From the NCBI GenBank assembly GCA_028095005.1, contig CM051461.1, positions 164,458,574 through 164,522,573 on the forward strand: 64,000 nt of DNA, given 5' to 3'. The notes below the pieces were generated by a model. That model did no database searches and was not told where the DNA came from. It worked only from the letters and a program-made list of their open reading frames with translations. The position numbers were made by a program, and so were the translations under genes. Positions 58,696 to 64,000 of this stretch are shown here, in pieces (the first letter of the stretch is position 1; every line of letters starts with the position of its first letter). Origin of the DNA: Rhynchospora pubera (taxonomy: Eukaryota > Streptophyta > Magnoliopsida > Poales > Cyperaceae).

Positions 58696-61433
58696 TCAAA
58701 AATAAAAGTACAAAATATCATCGATTTCATCTTGTATTTTTCTGCACTTATCGAGCAGAAAATCACATTTATCTAGTCCACACGGCTTCGTTCTCTTCGA
58801 TTGGGGGGGCGCATTGGCACGAAGCTCACAAGCTCGTGCCGCCTGTTCAACAACCTTGGTAAGCTCATCTGTTATGGCTGGTGTGATTGGCTTTCGTTTC
58901 TTTTTGAACAGCTCCATATTTGTGCATGTTTTCACTTTTAACATCTTAGCCAGCCCATACTGCTTCGTTCTCTTCACTGGGGAGGTCGCGTTGTCAGAAA
59001 TCTTATCACAAGCTCGTGCCGCCACAAGGACCTTGGCATGCAAATCTGGCATGGCTGGTTCGGTTGGCTTCAGTTCCTCTAACTCATCCTCGCTTATAGC
59101 CAACCCACACTGCTTCTTTCTCTTCACTGTGTTATCAGCAATCTCATCATAAGCTTGTGCCTCCTCAAGGTCAAGGACAGTGGGAAGAATATTTGGCATG
59201 GCTTGTATGGTTGGCTTCAGTTTCTCCAACTCATCCTCCTCTATAGCCAATCCCCATTGCTTCTTTCTCTCCACTGCGTTATCAGCAATCTCATCACAAG
59301 CCTCAAGGTCAAGGACCTTGGCATGCACATCTGACACGGCTAGTGTGGTTGACTTCACTTTCCCTTTGATAAAATCTACCTCTTCACATATATCAACTTT
59401 TACCATCTCAAACTCATCCTCCTCTATAGCCAGCCCACACTGCTTCTTTATCTTCACTGAGAGGGCTGCGTTGTCAGTAATTTCATCAGGAGCTCGCACC
59501 TCCTCAAGCACCTTGGCATGCACATCTGGCATGTCTTGTGTGGTAGGCATGAGTTTCTCTTCAGAAGGCTCAATCTTTGAGCAACTCTCCAATTCTGTCA
59601 TCTCTGCATCATCCTCCTTGATGGTCTGCCCACAATGCTTCCTTCTCTTCAATGGAGGAGCTGTGTTGTCAGGAATCTCAACATCAGCAAGCATCTCTTC
59701 AAGGACCTTGGCATGCACATGTGGCATGGCTAATGAGGTTGACTTTAACACCTTATCCTCCTTTATAAAAGCATCCTTCTGATCGCTGGATCCAATATCA
59801 CTTGAACCCGCATCTACTGCGATGGTGCTTGGAGCTAGACTTACAGCGGATAATTTTGACAGAACATATCTTTCAGTATCGGATTCGGATGCCTCCATTA
59901 CAAGGTCTCCATCCAGCTGCTTGTGCTTATCAAGAAATTCTTTTCTCTTCCGCTGAACCCTTTCGAATGCTAGCCAATACATAACATCATGTCAATAATT
60001 TGAGGAAGATCGATACTATAGAAATTTTTATTCTCATTCATACAAAAATATATATTCCCCATAAAAGGTGATTGCTTTTTACCATTTGTGTGGACTAAAA
60101 TACCGAGGGTAACAATTTTCCATGGTAAACATGAGTACAGAGGACTATCAGGTTATTACGAACAATTACTGTACGAGATACTTAAGTAACCATTTGATAA
60201 GGAAAATGGTTACTCTATCCTCAATAGTTAAGTCACTGGCATTAACATTCAAACAACCAAACAAATGTTGCATGAAAATTTAATACAGGATGCCAAAGAC
60301 GGATACAGCAGATTACCTGGAGGCATCTCAGTGCTTAGCGCATCCCCAGAAAATCGAATCAGATGACTCGGCTTTGCTTCTTCTATGTGCAGTGAAAGAG
60401 GGGCTGAACTCCCAAAATGTACCACGGGACTACATGGGGTTCCTTGAGGGCCCGCATCCCTGCCGCCCAAGCGTCCAGCCAGACGACTCTTCTTTGCTTC
60501 TTTTACGTGCGGTGAAAGATAGGCTGGACTCTGAACATGTACCACGGGGCTACCTGGGGTTCCTTGTGGGCCCGCATCCCTGCCGGAGCCACCCAAGCGT
60601 CCAGCCAGACGACTCTACTTTGCTTCTTTTACGTGCGGTGAAAGATAGGCTTGACTTCCAAAATGTATCACGGGGCTACATGGGGTTCCTTCTGGGCCTG
60701 CATCCCTGCCGGAGCTGCCCAAGCGTCCAGCCAGACGACTCTTCTTTGCTTCTTTTACGTGCGGTGAAAGATAGGCTGGACTTCCAAAATGTATCACGGG
60801 GCTACATGGGGTTCCTTCTGGGCCTGCATCCCTGCCGGAGCCGCCCAAGCGTCCAGCCAGACGACTCTTCTTTGCTTCTTTTACGTGCGGTGAAAGATAG
60901 GCTGGACTCCCGAAATGTACAACAGGGCTACGTGGGATTCCTTGTGGGCCGGTGTCCCTGCCACGCGGGGGTTCTCGTGGACCTGCATACCTGCCACGTG
61001 AGGGGCCTCGTGGACCCGCCTCCTGGACACATGGGGGTCGTCGTGGACCTGTGTCCCTTCCACGTGGGGGTCCTCGTGGACCCGCCTCCTGAACATGTGG
61101 GGGTGCTCGTGGACCCGCGCCCAGGCCACGTGGGGGTCCTCGTGGACCTGCACTCCTGCCACGTGAAGGTCCTCGTGGACCAGCGTCCCTTCTGATGTTG
61201 CCGAAGCCTCGAGCCAGATTACTCTCATTTGCTTCTTTCATGCGCGGTGAAAAAGAGGCTGAATTCCCAAAATGTGCCACTGGGATACGTGGGGTTCCTC
61301 GTGGGCCTGCGGGCCGGCCACGTGGGGGTCCTCGTGGACCGGCGTCCCAGCCACGTGGGGGGCCCTGTGGACCCGCGTCCCTGCCATGTTGGGGTCCTCG
61401 TGGACCCACGTTTCTGCGGAAGCCTCCTGCCAT
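58696..61433 (-). CDS. Unrecognised repeat-built protein, interrupted by one in-frame stop
   Basis: Two coding exons on the minus strand, 60317-61433 and 58696-59969, joined by a GT-AG intron that keeps phase (PPG|CATTCGAAAGG gives P-A-F-E-R). Exon 1 starts exactly at an ATG after a splice acceptor. It encodes a Gly/Pro/Arg-rich part made of 11-residue units like DAGPRGPPRGR and six units of about 41 residues like SPVIHFGSPAYLSPHVKEAK followed by KSRLAGRLGGSG. Exon 2 encodes six acidic/basic units, each with a MPDVHAKVLEE-like start and a VKRKKQCGLAIEEDELE-like end; the basic clusters look like nuclear localisation signals. A TAG at 60615-60617 replaces the AAG found at the same place in sister units, so the reading stops after 272 residues unless read through; without it the protein would be about 796 residues. 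I recognise no domain. It may be a recent pseudogene or a polymorphic allele. Confidence 0.6.
58750..59770 (-). repeat. Six degenerate coding repeats of about 45-65 residues
   Basis: In exon 2 of the repeat-built gene, units share the pattern K.TT.AMPDVHAKVLEE, then DEI.DNA, then VKRKKQCGLAI.EDE. The units have diverged and vary in length, so this array is older than the ones in exon 1. Confidence 0.88.
60317..60960 (-). repeat. Tandem array of about 125-bp units
   Basis: Five consecutive units of about 120-126 bp on the minus strand, plus a separate diverged sixth at about 61195-61300. On the plus strand each contains GCGTCCAGCCAGACGACTCT, TTGCTTCTTTTACGTGCGGT and GGGGCTACATGGGGTTCCTT. The middle units are almost identical, which points to recent unequal exchange. 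Confidence 0.93.
60958..61425 (-). repeat. 33-bp coding minisatellite (GPRGPP units)
   Basis: Units of 33 bp encode 11 residues of the type DAGPRGPPRGR. On the plus strand a unit reads like CCACGTGGGGGTCCTCGTGG followed by ACC. About eight units precede the 125-bp array and about four more lie beyond the diverged unit at 61195-61300. The sequence is much richer in G and C than the surroundings. Confidence 0.9.
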
Positions 61434-61900
61434 CTGTGATGACATGCAAGACCTGATCACAATAATCTACATGTTAATTATTTCACCATAATCCATCTGA
61501 AAACAAACAATAAGAAACACCCAGCATTTATTTAAGACCTTAAGCCATACATGCCATACCAGTACGTGATAAAACAAATTCACTGCACAACAGACTCCAA
61601 AACTCCTGATTTAGACAGACTAAGTTATTTTTAGATATAAGTTATAACTTGGCAGCGACTACCACCACCAAAGCCCTAGACAAACAAAGTTGATGGCACA
61701 AATTTACGAAGAGAAGCTTAGAGCACAAATTAAAACTGACAAAAAAAAAATTTGAAAACTGAAAAGGAAATAAGAAAAATCACCTTGCTTGCCTGATGGA
61801 ACTGGAGACGAGCGTGCGCCTGTGCGTGAGATCGAGAAAGAGAAGTGACACGAGACGACGAAAGTGGGGTTGGTTCGGAGCGAGCAATCGAGAAGAGAGA
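61434..61900 (-). other. First intron and 5' untranslated exon of the repeat-built gene
   Basis: On the minus strand a pyrimidine-rich leader (about 61783-61900, with CTCGATTGCTCGCTCC and TCGTCGTCTCGTGTCAC) ends in CAAGCAAG|GTGATTTTT, a good donor. The acceptor is at 61434-61435, directly before the ATG. This leader has no ATG of its own. A spliced leader in front of the repeat exons suggests that the locus is, or was, a transcribed gene. Confidence 0.55.
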
Positions 61901-62040
61901 ACTCAACAAATCGAAAAGAAAGAACTCAACAAGTTTAGGTTTTAAGAATTAATTAAGAATGAATGAGGAATGGTTGGGAACTCGGGGTTTGCCGACTTTA
62001 ATAAAAGGAAGGGGCTACTCGACGGAGGTCGGGTGAGAGT

Positions 62041-62227
62041 ATCCTCTGGATGGTTGTATTCAACCATCCAGTGGACGTCTTTAGATCCGAGCCGTCCGAT
62101 TTAATCTCAACGGTTAGATCTTTTCGGGTCTATCAATTCAGGTATCATGCACGGGGCATCTATAGCCATTGAGATTAAATCAGACGGCTGAGATCTAAAA
62201 CCATCCATGGATGGCCATCCAGAGGAT
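62041..62227. mobile_element. MITE with perfect 13-bp terminal inverted repeats
   Basis: Starts ATCCTCTGGATGG and ends CCATCCAGAGGAT. Inside, GATTTAATCTCAACGGTTAG and GAGATTAAATCAGACGGCTG form a second, inner inverted pair. A target-site duplication is not obvious. Confidence 0.75.
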
Positions 62228-62807
62228 GCAGTTCCCGGAGGTCGGTGTGAGCGACTGAGGGTTTAGTTTTAGCCAAAAACTTTCCTATTTTTAATGCTTC
62301 TAGATAAAATGTAAGTATATTATAGGCGTTTCGTTTGTCTGCTTACCAAAAATTGACCTTTTTTTGTCGGTTATATCAGTATTTTTAGGAACTAATTGGT
62401 CACCTTACCAAATTTATCGCGCTCATCAGTTAATAGTTATGCTAGTTTTCGTCAGTGGATATTATTTTCATTTTTTGGAAAAATATACTAATTTTATTTT
62501 GGGTGGTTCTGCTATGGAAACCGTTCAGGCCCGGTTTTTCAGTCGAATTAATCACAGTCGTTAAATATAAAGGACAAAATTGGAATTGCACTAAAATATA
62601 AAAGAGAAAAAATGGACGCCGATTTACTAAAATATTATATTGAAGTTAACGGACAATATTGAGGCGGCGAATTTTTTTTATGATATCTGAGACGTCGATT
62701 CACAACAAATGGACGGTCCAAAAAAACCGTTCTCATGCCAGAATTTGCCATTTTATTATAGTAATGTAACCCTGTTATTTTTTTTTCGTTTTCTGTAATT
62801 ATTATAG

Positions 62808-63470
62808 GGGTTGATAAGGATCATTTCCGATATTCATCATCCCCATCATCTTCACGCGTTTTTTTTTTATTTTTGGCTCTACGCGTTTTCTATTTCTGGA
62901 AATCCTTATCCCGCATATTCCCTCCTGTCGCTCTGTTTCCCTCACTCCCGCGTACACTCTTCCTCATCCCCCTTCTGAACATAACTGTTGAAATTAATAT
63001 ATAAAATCGTTGAAGTTAATATCATAATTGTTGAAATTAATATATAAAATCGTTGAAGTTAATATACATAAATATTGAAGGTAATATCGTAACTGTTGAA
63101 GTTGATATACATAAATGTTGAAGGTAATATCGTAACTGTTGAAGTTAATATATATAAATGTTACGATATTAATTTCAACAGTTAGGATATTACCTTCAAC
63201 ATTTAACTATATTAACTTCAACAATTATGAAGTGTGTAGGAGGGAAAGAGGGAGGGTGGGGGGACAACGTACGTGAGAGGGATGAGGGGGGACAGCGTAC
63301 GTGGAAGGGAGGAGGGGGGACAGTGTACGCAAGAGGGGAGGGATTAGTTCACGTGGAAGGAGGGAGCACGGCGTAAGCGGAAGGGGAGGGATTAGTTCAC
63401 GCGTTTTCTCTTTCTGAAAATCGGGGATGATGGAAATGATATAATGTTTGGGATGGTCCTAAGCAATTCC
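62808..63470. mobile_element. Foldback-like region enclosing a minisatellite
   Basis: The left side (ATCATTTCC...CATCATCCCC...CACGCGTTTT near 62820-62870) recurs as reverse complement on the right (AAAACGCGTGAA...GGGGATGATGGAAATGAT near 63395-63442). Between them, about 62985-63235, lie AT-rich units like TGTTGAAGTTAATAT in direct and then inverted order. Purine-rich units with ACAGCGTACGTGGAAGGGAG follow at 63240-63400 and mirror the pyrimidine-rich stretch at 62890-62975. Confidence 0.65.
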
Positions 63471-63829
63471 GATTATTATATCGTAAATATGATTTATATT
63501 TATGAACTTATTTCTAGAGTCCAGTGCTATAATTATCTCTAGAGTCCATCCATAATAAATATTTTGTAATTTTCAATATTAATAATTCCTACATATTAAT
63601 GGTTTAATATTGCTCGCAACTAAATATAATCTCAGTATGTCAGTCATATATATTACTCCAACAAGTACGGGTCGAGCCTAGAATGTAATCTACAAAATAC
63701 TTCTCAAAATTTTAATTTTTATTTTGAGTAAAAAATTATGGGTCGAGCCCACATCTTTTTCATTAAAGAAGTAAAATTACAATATTAATAATTCCTATAT
63801 AACAAATATGAGTAAATTTATTGTGAACC

Positions 63830-63979
63830 ATGGGGTGCGTTTGGATAGGTGTGGAAAGAAGGGAAGAAGGGAAGAAGTATTGGGAAGTGTGTAACTTTGT
63901 GAAGAGTTTGAATTGTTTATAATTTTTTTTCTTCTTCTTCCTTCTTCTTCTTTTTTCTTCCAACGATCCAAACGCACCC
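63830..63979. mobile_element. MITE copy 7 of the GTTTGGAT-ended family
   Basis: Ends GGGTGCGTTTGGATAGG and GATCCAAACGCACCC, flanked by ATG on both sides. The core GAAGTGTGTAACTTTGTGAA and GAGTTTGAATTGTTTATAA matches copies 1 and 4. The flanks extend the palindrome (GAACCATGG...CCATGGTTC), so the element may have landed in, or formed, a longer inverted repeat. Confidence 0.8.
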
Positions 63980-64000
63980 ATGGTTCATATAAGCTTTCGT

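Larger units (their letters stand above)
61901..64000. other. Intergenic region at the right edge, repeat-rich
   Basis: Contains a MITE with 13-bp terminal inverted repeats (62041-62227), a foldback region (about 62808-63470) enclosing a minisatellite and purine-rich repeats, and MITE copy 7 (63830-63979). No gene is supported. Confidence 0.55.

Noticed and set aside
59180..59782. 200-codon plus-strand frame
   Set aside because: It is antisense to the minus-strand repeat exon; its Ser-rich periodic text mirrors the repeats of the other strand.

Overview
The window is nuclear DNA from a flowering plant, most likely a eudicot. It is AT-rich, its genes are split by many short introns, the proteins belong to plant families (DSK2-type ubiquilin, SERAT3-type serine acetyltransferase, TSC10-type ketosphinganine reductase, strictosidine-synthase-like proteins, LysM GPI-anchored receptors), and the intergenic space is full of LTR, SINE, LINE and MITE debris. 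All gene models are hand-spliced; exon joins were accepted only where GT-AG (or GC-AG) borders and codon phase agree.

Layout. 1-3879: the 5' end of a minus-strand LTR retroelement (internal part, primer-binding site, 1.76-kb LTR). 4221-5677: a giant nested foldback element. 6241-11950 (-): ubiquilin DSK2, 8 coding exons. 12321-14135: a solo LTR with a 5-bp target duplication. 17300-24560 (+): tRNA nucleotidyltransferase/poly(A) polymerase family protein, 13 exons. 26283-29951 (+): penta-EF-hand calcium-binding protein, 10 exons. 32367-36490 (+): SERAT3-type serine acetyltransferase, 10 exons. 38846-41453 (-): 3-ketodihydrosphingosine reductase, 3 exons. 44536-51607 (-): a strictosidine-synthase-like cluster made of one intact gene, an upstream orphan first exon and a downstream decayed last exon. 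54840-56915 (-): a broken LysM receptor-like gene with fragments of another, unidentified gene between its ends. 58696-61900 (-): an unrecognised gene built from three kinds of internal repeat and interrupted by one in-frame stop. 61901-64000: MITEs, a minisatellite and a foldback region.

The intact genes are unrelated housekeeping and stress genes (proteasome shuttling, tRNA/RNA end processing, calcium signalling, cysteine synthesis, sphingolipid synthesis) and do not form a pathway. The most unusual items are the repeat-built gene at 58.7-61.9 kb, the orphan strictosidine-synthase-like first exon that could serve as an alternative promoter and first exon, the nested foldback at 4.2-5.7 kb, two GC-AG introns, and a MITE family with one copy cleanly inserted in another.
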